From positions 1 to 64,000 of the forward strand of contig NZ_JAJTTE010000015.1 in assembly GCF_021343995.1 (NCBI RefSeq): a DNA stretch of 64,000 bases. Reading direction: 5' to 3'. This document shows positions 35,983 through 44,228 of the stretch, one piece after another. The stretch is from Pseudonocardia terrae. Its GTDB lineage: Bacteria > Actinomycetota > Actinomycetes > Mycobacteriales > Pseudonocardiaceae. Position 1 is the first letter of the stretch; each line of letters opens with the position of its first letter. The translations under genes were made by a program, and so were the position numbers. The notes beneath the pieces are model-generated. The model was not told the DNA's origin. It saw nothing but the letters and a program-made list of their open reading frames with translations, and searched no databases.

Positions 35983-37350
35983 TCAGGCCGTGTGCGCGCT
36001 CGGGCGGGCGGCCGCGGCCTCGGCCGTGCGGGCGGGCTCGCGCGGCACCAGCAGCATCAGCAGCGCGCCGCCGACGGCGAGCACGGCCATCACGACGAAG
36101 CCGCTGGTGAAGGAGCCGGTGCCGGACACGATGAAGCCCATGACCGACGGCGCCACGATGCCCGATGCGGCGAACGAGGCGTCGGCGAACCCGGCGGCGC
36201 TGCCCGGCTGGTCGGGGGCGGCGTCGATCGAGGCCACCCACCAGATGCCGCCGGTGATGAACCCGAAGCCCACGCCGCAGGAGATCGAGATGATCGCGAC
36301 GGTCAGGCTGGGCACGAGCAGCATCGGGATCAGCGAGCACCCCGCCAGCAGCAGGGCCACGCCCATGACCGCGAACCGGCTGCGGATCCGCGGGCTGCGC
36401 CGGTACACCCGGTCGACCACGACACCGCCGACGATCGCACCGACCACGCCGGCCGCCCACGGGGCGACCGAGAAGGCACCGGCCTGCTTGAGGCTCAGCC
36501 CGTAGGCGCTGGAGAAGAAGGTCGGCAGCCAGTACATGAAGGCCCAGAACATGAAGCCCCAGGCGAAGTAGCCGCCGGCGACGACCCACAGGTTGCGGTT
36601 GGTGAGCAGCGGCCGCCAGCGCACGGGGGCCCGCTCGGTCCGGACCTCGGCCTCCTGGCCCGCGGCGATGTAGGCACGCTCGGCCGCGCTGACCCGCGGC
36701 GACTCGTCGGGCAGGTCGCGCAGCAGGACGAGCGCGATCAGCGCCCAGACGACGCCGAGGACCGCCATCGTCCAGAACATCCCCTGCCAGCCCACGGTCC
36801 CGATGAGCCAGGTGAGCAGCGGACCGGAGATCAGCAGGCTCCCGGAGACGGCGACGCCGCCGCAGAGCGCGAGGGCGACGCCGCGCTCGCGCACCGGCAG
36901 CCACCGGCTGACGGTCCGGGTCGCGGCCGGGAAGGCCGGGGACTCCCCGACGCCGAGCAGCAGCCGCACGATCAGCAGGCCGGCGAAGGAGCCCGCCACC
37001 GGGATCAGCGCGACGGTGACGGAGAACAGCGTGACCGCGGCGAGCAGGACCTTCCGCGTGCCGAACCGGTCGACCAGCGGCCCGGAGACGAACGCGAAGA
37101 CCATGTAGCCGAGCGAGAAGACGCTGCTGATGATCCCGTACTGCGCGGTGGTGATCCCGAACGCCTTCTCCAGCGGTTCGACCGCGTAGGAGATGGCGCT
37201 GCGGTCCACGTAGTTGATGACGATCAAGGCGATGATCAGCCCGATCGTCACGAATCGGAAGCGGCTCTGCATCTCGTGTTCCTCGGATTCCCCGGCCGGA
37301 TCGAGAGTCCGGCCGATGCCCGCGTCATTGCGTTCCTGCCAGCGGAACAT
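35983..37350 (-). CDS. MFS transporter, anion:cation symporter (ACS) type
   Basis: A 455-residue 12-TM transporter. IALIVINYVDRSAISYAVEPLEKAFGIT and SLGYMVFAFVSGPLVDRFGTRK are the hallmark of ACS carriers for organic anions such as phthalate, hexuronates or tricarboxylates. The start is ATG 37350 with AAAGGAG 7 nt upstream; an internal ATG at 37272 is less well placed. It is the likely uptake system of the catabolic island and has its own promoter region (37351-37446) with a candidate IclR operator. Confidence 0.88.
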   Translation of the reverse strand: MFRWQERNDAGIGRTLDPAGESEEHEMQSRFRFVTIGLIIALIVINYVDRSAISYAVEPLEKAFGITTAQYGIISSVFSLGYMVFAFVSGPLVDRFGTRKVLLAAVTLFSVTVALIPVAGSFAGLLIVRLLLGVGESPAFPAATRTVSRWLPVRERGVALALCGGVAVSGSLLISGPLLTWLIGTVGWQGMFWTMAVLGVVWALIALVLLRDLPDESPRVSAAERAYIAAGQEAEVRTERAPVRWRPLLTNRNLWVVAGGYFAWGFMFWAFMYWLPTFFSSAYGLSLKQAGAFSVAPWAAGVVGAIVGGVVVDRVYRRSPRIRSRFAVMGVALLLAGCSLIPMLLVPSLTVAIISISCGVGFGFITGGIWWVASIDAAPDQPGSAAGFADASFAASGIVAPSVMGFIVSGTGSFTSGFVVMAVLAVGGALLMLLVPREPARTAEAAAARPSAHTA

Positions 37351-37437
37351 TTCTGACGCTCCTTTGCGCGGAAATACTCCTCGAATTGCGCGCTTACGTC
37401 AACGATCAGCGCTGTTACATCCAGATCTCATCCGCAT

Positions 37438-37458
37438 TTGTTCCGTTCAGAGGAACAA
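37438..37458. promoter_or_regulatory. perfect inverted repeat, candidate IclR operator
   Basis: TTGTTCC (37438-37444) and GGAACAA (37452-37458) flank a 7-nt spacer, 88 nt upstream of the MFS transporter start. The same TGTTYC-N7-GGAAC form recurs in the iclR/FAD-dehydrogenase intergenic region at 42815-42833. The site overlaps the stop codon of the second mmgE/prpD gene, so a weak terminator role is also possible. Confidence 0.6.
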
Positions 37459-38880
37459 TTCGGGGCGGCGGAGGAGAGTGAGGACGTCGCGGACCGGTCG
37501 GCCGTCCCGCAGCCCCCACACGGCGGCCACGACGTCCGCCGCGGCGCCGGGCACCAGTGCGCGCTCGGCGTTGCCGGTGAACTTCGTGGACAGTTCGTCC
37601 GCGGAGAGCGGGTTCGCCGGGCCGCCGCGGTTGGCGCGGACCCGTTCGGTGACCGTGCTGCCGTCGGCCAGCTCGGCGGTCAGGACCGCCGGGAACTGCC
37701 GCGGGAACAGCGCCGTCGACTCCTCGTCGGCGACCACACGCACGCGGCCGGCCAGGTCGAGCCGGCGCGGGTCGGCGGCGGCCGCGTCGGTGAAGTCCTC
37801 GTGGAACACGCCCAGCCCACCACCGCCCAGCAGTGCGGCGGCCACGGTGTAGGGCCCGCTGAACGCCGCGTGGTAGCCCGAGCGCGGGCGCGCCTTCTCC
37901 TCCGGCGGCTCGGCGATCGTGCGCAGCACCGGGGCCGGGACGCCGAGGGTCAGCGCGCGGACGTCGTCGGGCTGCACCCCGCGGGCACGCAGCGCGAGCG
38001 CGGCGTCGATCCCGGCGTGGGTGAAGTGGTTGCAGGGGTAGGGCTTGTAGAAGATCCCCGGGGTCTCCCACTCCTCGCCGAGCCCGTCGGTCACCCGCTC
38101 GACGTGCACCTGGTCGCCGCAGAAGGCCTGCAGGAACCCGAACCGGCCCTCGATCACGGTCGGCGGCCCGGTCAGGCCGTGCCGCGCGAGGTCCGCGGCG
38201 GCGACGCCGGCGTGCGCGGCCCAGCCGCAGTGGACGCGCTTGATCGTGCCGCCGGTGCGGTTGGCCTCGATGACCCCGGCGCCCATGCTGGCGGCGATCC
38301 CGACGACCGAGGTGAGCTGCTCGGCGTCGAGGCCGGACAGCATGCCGGAGGCCACGGCGGCGCCGATCGCGCCGCAGATGGCCGTGGCGTGCTGGCCGCG
38401 CTCGAAGAACACGGAGTTGCCGAGCTCCTCGTCGTAGCCGGCCATGCCGAGCCGGCAGGTCAGCTCGATGCCGACCGCGGCGGCGGCCAGCATCGCGGGC
38501 CCGGACGCCCCGACCCGCTCGGCGGTCGCGAGCGCCGCCGGGATCACCGACGACGACGGGTGCAGCACCGAGGGCAGGTGCGTGTCGTCGAAGTCGAGGG
38601 AGTGCGCGAGGGTGCCGTTGACCAGCGCGGCCGACGGGGCGGGCAGCGGCTCGGGCCGGCCGACGGCGGTGGCCTGGCCTCCTCCGCCCCACTCCCCCAC
38701 GACGGCGCCGACGATCCGGGCCGGCTCCTCGCGGGTCGCGGCCAGGCAGTTGCCGAGGACGTCGACGGTGCGGGCGACGACGTCGTCGGCCAGATCCGCG
38801 GACACGCCGTCGGCGGCGATCCGCGCGGCGACCTCGCCGATCTGCTGGGCCGGGGTGCGCGTGGCGGTCGGGGCGCTCAT
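37447..38880 (-). CDS. MmgE/PrpD family protein (second copy)
   Basis: A 477-residue member of the same fold as 34632-35981 but of a more canonical type: LVNGTLAHSLDFDDTHLPSVLHPSSSVIPAAL holds the conserved DDTH and HPSS motifs, and GIFYKPYPCNHFTHAGIDAALALR holds the KPYP-C motif of PrpD/aconitate decarboxylase relatives. It would dehydrate or decarboxylate a polycarboxylic acid. ATG 38880 overlaps the cyclase stop as ATGA. Last gene of the iclR-led minus-strand chain. Confidence 0.9.
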   Translation of the reverse strand: MSAPTATRTPAQQIGEVAARIAADGVSADLADDVVARTVDVLGNCLAATREEPARIVGAVVGEWGGGGQATAVGRPEPLPAPSAALVNGTLAHSLDFDDTHLPSVLHPSSSVIPAALATAERVGASGPAMLAAAAVGIELTCRLGMAGYDEELGNSVFFERGQHATAICGAIGAAVASGMLSGLDAEQLTSVVGIAASMGAGVIEANRTGGTIKRVHCGWAAHAGVAAADLARHGLTGPPTVIEGRFGFLQAFCGDQVHVERVTDGLGEEWETPGIFYKPYPCNHFTHAGIDAALALRARGVQPDDVRALTLGVPAPVLRTIAEPPEEKARPRSGYHAAFSGPYTVAAALLGGGGLGVFHEDFTDAAAADPRRLDLAGRVRVVADEESTALFPRQFPAVLTAELADGSTVTERVRANRGGPANPLSADELSTKFTGNAERALVPGAAADVVAAVWGLRDGRPVRDVLTLLRRPELFL

Positions 38881-39704
38881 GCGGCCACCACCGCGAGCGG
38901 GCGGACCGGCGCACCCGTACCGCCGACGATGCGCAGGGGCGCGAACACCGCCAGGAACTCGCCGAGCCCGGCCGCGGACGCGTCCTCGAGCGCGAGGTGC
39001 TCCACGATGTGGATGCCGTGCTCCACCAGCAGCACCCGGTGCACCGGCAGGACCCGGTGCCCGGCGCCGGCGGGGATCTGCTCGTAGGCGGTGGTGTCGG
39101 ACCCGGTCGCGACCACGCGGCGCTCGGCGAGCCAGCGCGCCCCGTCCACGGTCACGCCGGGCACGCCGGACTCCTTGCCGATGTAGGCGGCCGCATCGCC
39201 GAACAGCCGGCCCCAACCGGTGCGCACGAGCGCGACGTCGCCGCGGCCGGGCTCGGCGCCGGCCCGGTCCGCGGCGGCGGCGAGGTCCTCGGCCGTGACG
39301 CCGTAGCCGCCCTCGAGGGTGTCGACCCCGTGCAGCGCGGCGACGTCGAGCAGCACCCCGCGGGTCACCATCGGCGGGATCGTCTCGGCGCCGTGCGCCT
39401 GGTGCTTGCCCCCGCGCTGCGACTCGGCGGCGTCGATCCCGCCGTGCAGCAGGCCCTCCTGGCTGACGTGCGCGAGCGCGTCGACGTGGGTGCCGACGTG
39501 CCCGCCGGTCACGATCACCTCGTTCGACGCCGAGCCGCCGTCGGGCCGCACCGCGTCGCCGTGTCGGCGCTCGAGCGTCATCCGGAAGCCGGGGTGGTTG
39601 GGCGAGCTGGGCATGCCGGTGTAGAGCGGGTGCCCCAGCTCGATCACGCGGGTGCCGGCGCGGACCGCGTCCAGCAGCGCGGATCCGGTCGTCGTGGCGG
39701 TCAT
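38877..39704 (-). CDS. cyclase family (kynurenine formamidase/isatin hydrolase-like) hydrolase
   Basis: A 275-residue metal-dependent hydrolase of the cyclase family. ELGHPLYTGMPSSPNHPGF starts the fold, GGHVGTHVDALAHVS is the HxGTHxDxxxH metal-binding signature, and GVLLDVAALHGV and ALVRTGWG follow. These enzymes open amide or lactam bonds. ATG 39704 follows AGGAG and overlaps the CoA-lyase stop as ATGA. Together with the dihydropyrimidinase-like enzyme it gives the island two potential ring-opening activities. Confidence 0.92.
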   Translation of the reverse strand: MTATTTGSALLDAVRAGTRVIELGHPLYTGMPSSPNHPGFRMTLERRHGDAVRPDGGSASNEVIVTGGHVGTHVDALAHVSQEGLLHGGIDAAESQRGGKHQAHGAETIPPMVTRGVLLDVAALHGVDTLEGGYGVTAEDLAAAADRAGAEPGRGDVALVRTGWGRLFGDAAAYIGKESGVPGVTVDGARWLAERRVVATGSDTTAYEQIPAGAGHRVLPVHRVLLVEHGIHIVEHLALEDASAAGLGEFLAVFAPLRIVGGTGAPVRPLAVVAA

Positions 39705-40630
39705 GGGAGCTCCTTCCCGGTGCGCGCGGCCCGGTGCACCGGTTCGTGGGGGGACGGGTCGGGGTCGGCCAGGGTCTCGGCGAGCTCGACGACCCACCGC
39801 GCCCCGGCGACCACCGCGGGATCGACGAAACGGCCCCGCGGGTCGACCCGGGCGGACTCGCCGGCCGACGCCAGCGACCCGAGCAGCTCGCGCGCCCGGG
39901 CGACCTCGTCGGCGTCGGGGGTGAAGGCCCGGTGGACCGGGTCGATCTGGGCGGGATGGATGACCGAGCGGCCGAAGAACCCGGCGTCGCGGGCGGCGAC
40001 CGAGTCGGCGGCGAGCCCCTCCGGGTCGGCGAGGTCGGTCCAGACGCTGGCCACGGGGCTCGGGAGGCCGGCGGCGCGGGCGGCGACCACCACCCGTCCG
40101 CGCGCCCACTCCAGCCCGGCGCCGCGCACGCGGAGGTCGGCGGCGAGGTCCGCCTCGCCGAGGGAGAGGCCGGCGACCAGCGGGTGGCAGGTGGCGAGCG
40201 CGAAGGCGCGCTCCAGTCCGAGCGCGTTCTCCAGCAGAAGGTGCAGCGGGTGGCCCAGCCGGTCGGCCAGGGCCGCGACGGCCGCGGGGTCGTCCGCCTT
40301 CGGCACCCGGACGCCGTCGACGTCCGCCCCGGCGAGGGCGGCGACGTCGTCGGCCGCCCAGGGTGTGCCGGTGCCGTTCATCCGCACCCACACCGGGAGC
40401 CGGCCCCGGGACACCGACGCGGCGGACTCCCGCGCGGCGGCCTTGGCGCCGGCGGGGACGGCGTCCTCCAGGTCCAGCACCACGGCGTCGGCCGCGCCGG
40501 CCAGCGCCTTTGCGACGACCTCGGTGCGGTGGGCCGGGACGTAGAGCCAGCTCCGCGCGCGACCGAGCGCGGTGCGCGGGGCGGCCGCGGGCCCGGACAC
40601 GGACGTGGACGTGGACTCGGTGACCGTCAC
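39701..40630 (-). CDS. HpcH/HpaI aldolase/citrate lyase (CitE-like) CoA-ester lyase
   Basis: A 309-residue TIM-barrel lyase. RSWLYVPAHRTEVVAKALAGAADAVVLDLEDAVP matches the CitE N-terminus with the Mg-binding LEDAV; LHLLLENALGLERAFALA holds the second acidic ligand (Glu) and GLSLGEADLAADL the third. GRSVIHPAQIDPV is the C-terminal signature. It would cleave a malyl- or citramalyl-CoA-type ester. GTG 40630 overlaps the CoA-transferase stop by 4 nt. Confidence 0.9.
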   Translation of the reverse strand: MTVTESTSTSVSGPAAAPRTALGRARSWLYVPAHRTEVVAKALAGAADAVVLDLEDAVPAGAKAAARESAASVSRGRLPVWVRMNGTGTPWAADDVAALAGADVDGVRVPKADDPAAVAALADRLGHPLHLLLENALGLERAFALATCHPLVAGLSLGEADLAADLRVRGAGLEWARGRVVVAARAAGLPSPVASVWTDLADPEGLAADSVAARDAGFFGRSVIHPAQIDPVHRAFTPDADEVARARELLGSLASAGESARVDPRGRFVDPAVVAGARWVVELAETLADPDPSPHEPVHRAARTGKELP

Positions 40631-41841
40631 ACGACCCCCTCCGCGCGCAGCCGCTCCAGCTCGGCCGCGTCGACGCCGTAGCGCCCCAGGACCTCCGCCG
40701 TGTCGCGGCCGAGGCGCGGACCGGTGCTACGGACCCGGCCGGGGGTCTCCGACAGCCGGAACGGCACGTTCTGGAACCGGATCGGGCCGAGCTCCTCGTC
40801 CTCGATCCGGACGATGCTGCCGAGCGCGGCGTACTGCGGGTCCTCCAGCACGTCGGCGGCGGTGTAGATCGGGGCGACGGCGGCCTCGGCCTTCTCGAAG
40901 GCCTCGACGACCTCGTCGCGGTCCCGCTGGGCGATCCAGGACCCGACCGCGGCGTCGAGCTCCTCGACGTGCTCGGCGCGGCTGGCGCCGGAGGCGAACC
41001 ACGGCTCGTCGATCAGCTCCGGCGTACCGACCAGCCGCATGACGCGCTCGGCGATCGACTGGGCGCTGGTGGAGACCGCCACCCAGCGGCCGTCGGCGCA
41101 GCGGTAGGTGTTGCGCGGCGCGTTGTTGGTGGACCGGTTGCCGGTGCGTGGCTGCAGCTGGCCGAGCTGGTCGTACCCGATGATCTGCGGGCCGAGCAGG
41201 TGCAGCAGGGGCTCGATGATCGCCGTGTCGAGCACCTGCCCGCGGCCGGTCGTCTCACGGGCCCGCAGGGCGGTCATGATCCCGAACGCGGTGGTCAGCG
41301 CGGCGACGCCGTCGGCGAGGCCGAAGGGCGGCAGCGTGGGCGGGCCGTCCGGCTCGCCGGTGATCGCGGCGAAGCCGCTCATGGCCTCGGCGAGCGTGCC
41401 GAACCCGGGGCGCGAGGCGTACGGGCCGAACTGCCCGAACCCGGTGACCCGGGCGAGCACGAGCCGCGGGTTGCGGGCGGAGAGCTCCTCCCAGCCCAGC
41501 CCCCAACGCTCCAGGGTGCCCGGGCGGAAGTTCTCGATCACCACGTCGGCGTCGGCGGCGAGCTCGCGGAACAGCTCCTGCCCGCGCGGCGTCGACAGCA
41601 CGAGCGTGACGGACTTCTTGTTGCGCGCCAGCATCTTCCACCACAGGCCGACGCCGTCGCGCTGCACGCCGTGGGTGCGGGCGGGGTCACCGCGCGGGTG
41701 CTCGATCTTGATGACCTCGGCGCCGTGGTCACCGAGCAGGGTGGCCGCCAGGGGTCCGGCGAACAGCGTCGACGCGTCGAGGACCTTCAGGCCCTCCAGC
41801 GCGTCCGGGCCGGTCCCGGGCAGGGGTGCGGATGCGGTCAT
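40627..41841 (-). CDS. CaiB/BaiF family CoA transferase
   Basis: A 404-residue class III CoA transferase. GLKVLDASTLFAGPLAATLLGDHGAEVIKIEHPRGDPAR is the N-terminal signature; NKKSVTLVLSTPRGQELFRELAADADVVIENFRPGTLERWGLG follows; the catalytic aspartate is expected in the EPDGPP/GLADGVAAL region. It would activate a carboxylic acid as its CoA ester, feeding the lyase next to it. ATG 41841 overlaps the iclR stop as ATGA. Confidence 0.93.
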   Translation of the reverse strand: MTASAPLPGTGPDALEGLKVLDASTLFAGPLAATLLGDHGAEVIKIEHPRGDPARTHGVQRDGVGLWWKMLARNKKSVTLVLSTPRGQELFRELAADADVVIENFRPGTLERWGLGWEELSARNPRLVLARVTGFGQFGPYASRPGFGTLAEAMSGFAAITGEPDGPPTLPPFGLADGVAALTTAFGIMTALRARETTGRGQVLDTAIIEPLLHLLGPQIIGYDQLGQLQPRTGNRSTNNAPRNTYRCADGRWVAVSTSAQSIAERVMRLVGTPELIDEPWFASGASRAEHVEELDAAVGSWIAQRDRDEVVEAFEKAEAAVAPIYTAADVLEDPQYAALGSIVRIEDEELGPIRFQNVPFRLSETPGRVRSTGPRLGRDTAEVLGRYGVDAAELERLRAEGVV

Positions 41842-42680
41842 GACGTCCTTCCGGCCGCGGCGACCGCCGCGGTACGTACGGGTGGGCGAGGGGCGGGACG
41901 TGCGGGACGGCCGTGGGCCCGGTCGGCGAGCCGCGCGGAGATGCGGGACGCGGCCTCGACGACCTCCGGCGCGGTCGCCGTGACGAACTCGTCGGTGACC
42001 CGGAACCGGGGGCCGCAGACCGAGACCGCGCCGACGACGTCGCCCGACGGGCCGAAGACCGGGGCCGCGACGGACCCCGCGTCGGCCTGCCGCTCACCGG
42101 CGGAGGCCGCGTAGCCGCGCTCCCGGATCCGGTCGAGCTCGGCGTGCAGCTCGTCCGCGTCGGTCAGGGTGGCGGGGGTCAGCGACGGGAGCGCGCCGGA
42201 GAGCACCGCGTCGACCTCCTCGGCCGCGGCGAAGGCGAGCATGCACTTGCCGGACGAGCCGGCGTGGAGCGGGAACCGGCGGCCGATCTCGACGGACATG
42301 GTGATCTCGTGGGTGCCGACGACCTGGTCGAGGTACACCCTGCCGCCGTGCACCTTCGCGCTGACCGTGGCGGTCTCCCGCAGCCGGTCGCGCAGGTCGA
42401 CCAGCTGGGGCAGCGCCGCCGAGCGCAGGTCCGAGTCGCGCAGCGCGCGGCCGCCGAGGGCCGCGGCGGCCGGCCCGAGCCGGTACTCACGGGTCGCCGG
42501 GTCGTAGGCGATCAGCCCGCGGCCGGTGAGCGACTGCAGGATGCGGTGCACGACCGCCTTGGACAGGTCCAGCTCACGGGCCACCCGGGTGACCCCGAGC
42601 GTCGGGGGCCCGTCGGTGAACAGCAGCAGCACGTCCGCCACCCGCTCGGTGGCCCCGGTGCCGCCGGACGTCTCGGCCAT
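41838..42680 (-). CDS. IclR family transcriptional regulator
   Basis: A 280-residue regulator. The winged helix (ERVADVLLLFTDGPPTLGVTRVARELDLSKAVVHRILQSLTGRGLI, residues about 12-58) precedes the effector domain with GSSGKCMLAFA and SVAAPVFGPSGDVVGAVSVCGPRFR. A Pro/Ala/Arg-rich tail follows. It heads the CoA transferase operon and is divergent from the FAD dehydrogenase, so it most likely controls both directions. Confidence 0.94.
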   Translation of the reverse strand: MAETSGGTGATERVADVLLLFTDGPPTLGVTRVARELDLSKAVVHRILQSLTGRGLIAYDPATREYRLGPAAAALGGRALRDSDLRSAALPQLVDLRDRLRETATVSAKVHGGRVYLDQVVGTHEITMSVEIGRRFPLHAGSSGKCMLAFAAAEEVDAVLSGALPSLTPATLTDADELHAELDRIRERGYAASAGERQADAGSVAAPVFGPSGDVVGAVSVCGPRFRVTDEFVTATAPEVVEAASRISARLADRAHGRPARPAPRPPVRTAAVAAAGRTS

Positions 42681-42692
42681 GCGCCCTCCAGT

Positions 42693-42833
42693 CGTCCCGC
42701 TTGACGGAACAGAGAGTGGGCCGCAGCCCGGGGCGATGTCAAGCGATCCGTCTCAAGGTCTTGCATAAGTCCTGGTCCGGTGGTCTCATCGCTACACCTT
42801 GCGAGGTTCACAGATGTTTCTCTCAGCGGAACG
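42693..42833. promoter_or_regulatory. iclR/FAD-dehydrogenase divergent control region with inverted repeats
   Basis: TGTTTC-N7-GGAACG at 42815-42833 has the same spacing as the perfect repeat at 37438-37458. A second GGAACA (42706-42711) has only a degraded left half (CGTCCC at 42693-42698). The left site overlaps the expected iclR promoter, the right one lies 10 nt before the FAD-dehydrogenase start, where binding would block translation initiation or transcription. Confidence 0.55.
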
Positions 42834-42842
42834 GAGGTCAGG

Positions 42843-44228
42843 GTGACGGAGGTCGACCTGGTCATCGCCGGGGCGGGCGGAGGGCTCGCCGGCGCGGTCC
42901 GCGCCGCACAACTGGGGCTCGACGTGCTCGTGGTCGAGGCCAATCCGCACTATCTGCGCGGCAACAACACCTCGATGTCGACGGCGATGGTCCCGGGCCC
43001 GGGGTCGCGGTTCCAGGCCGCCGCCGGGATCGAGGACTCCCCGGCCCGCTTCCTGGCCGACGTCGAGGCCAAGACGCACGGCACGGCCGACCCCGTGGTC
43101 GCCAGGGCGCTCGCCGAGGTCGGTGCCGAGCTGGTCGAGTGGCTCGCCGACCACGTCGGCATGCCGATCGAGCTCCCCACCGACTTCGACTACCCGGGCC
43201 ACTCCGTTCCACGCGTGCACACGGTCCCGGGCCGGCACGGCTCGGCCCTGCTCAAATACCTGTCCGACGCCGTGGCGGCATCCTCGCGGGTCGACGTGCT
43301 CGCCCCCTGCCGGCTCGTCGACGCCCCGCCCGGGCCCGACGGGACCCGGGTCGCCGTCGTCGAGCATCCGGACGGGACCCGGGAGGAGATCACGGCCCGC
43401 GCGGTCCTGTTGGCCACCAACGGTTTCGGCGCCGACCCGGAGCTCGTCCGGACCCATCTGCCGGAGATCGCCGAGGCCCACTACCACGGCAGTGAGCACT
43501 CGCGCGGCGACGCGCTGCGGATCGGCGCCGCACACGGGGCCGCGACCGGCTGCCTGGACGCCTACCAGGGACACGCCGCGCTCTCGGCGAAGGCCCAGAC
43601 GCTCCTGACCTGGACCGCGGTGATGCACGGCGGGGCGGTCGTCGACGGGTCGGGCCGCCGCTTCGGCGACGAGACCACCGGCTACTCCGAGTACGCCGCG
43701 ACCCTCGCCGCGCAGCCCGGCGGCCGCGGCTGGATGGTGTACGACGGGCGGATCGACGCCCTGTGCCGCACGTTCACCGATTACCTGGACGTCCGGTCCG
43801 CCGGGGCGGTCCGCACGGGCGCGACCGTCGCCGAGCTCGCCGAGGCCACCGGCCTGCCGGCCGGACCGCTGGCCGAGGAGATCGACGCCCTGGCCGCCGT
43901 CGCCCGGGGCGAGGCCCCGGACCGCTTCGGCCGCACGGTCGAGGCGCCGCTCACGAGCCCGTTCCACGCCGTCGAGATCGTGCCCGCGCTCTTCCACACC
44001 CAGGGCGGCCTGCGCGTCGACGCGGACGCCCGGGTCCTCGACGCCGGCGGCGCACCGCTGCCCGGCCTCTACGCCTCCGGCGGTGCCGCGGTCGGGATCT
44101 CCGGCCACGGCGCCGCCGGCTACCTCGCCGGGAACGGGCTGCTGCCCGCCCTCGGCCTCGCCTACCTGGCCGCCGGGCACGTCGCCCGCGCGGCCGTTCC
44201 CTCCGTCGAAGAAGGTGCAGCCCGATGA
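42843..44228 (+). CDS. FAD-dependent dehydrogenase (fumarate reductase/tricarballylate dehydrogenase-like)
   Basis: A 461-residue flavoprotein. The FAD fold GAGGGLAGAVRAA lies at residues 10-22, followed by LVVEANPHYLRGNNTSMSTA, and the C-terminal GGLRVDADARVLDAGGAPLPGLYASGGAAVGISG with GYLAGNGLLPALGLAYLAG. It resembles FAD-binding-2 proteins such as fumarate reductase flavoprotein, TcuA and 3-ketosteroid dehydrogenase; the substrate is probably a carboxylate or cyclic compound. GTG 42843 with GGAGG just upstream. Overlaps the amidohydrolase start by 4 nt. Confidence 0.88.
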   Translation: MTEVDLVIAGAGGGLAGAVRAAQLGLDVLVVEANPHYLRGNNTSMSTAMVPGPGSRFQAAAGIEDSPARFLADVEAKTHGTADPVVARALAEVGAELVEWLADHVGMPIELPTDFDYPGHSVPRVHTVPGRHGSALLKYLSDAVAASSRVDVLAPCRLVDAPPGPDGTRVAVVEHPDGTREEITARAVLLATNGFGADPELVRTHLPEIAEAHYHGSEHSRGDALRIGAAHGAATGCLDAYQGHAALSAKAQTLLTWTAVMHGGAVVDGSGRRFGDETTGYSEYAATLAAQPGGRGWMVYDGRIDALCRTFTDYLDVRSAGAVRTGATVAELAEATGLPAGPLAEEIDALAAVARGEAPDRFGRTVEAPLTSPFHAVEIVPALFHTQGGLRVDADARVLDAGGAPLPGLYASGGAAVGISGHGAAGYLAGNGLLPALGLAYLAAGHVARAAVPSVEEGAAR

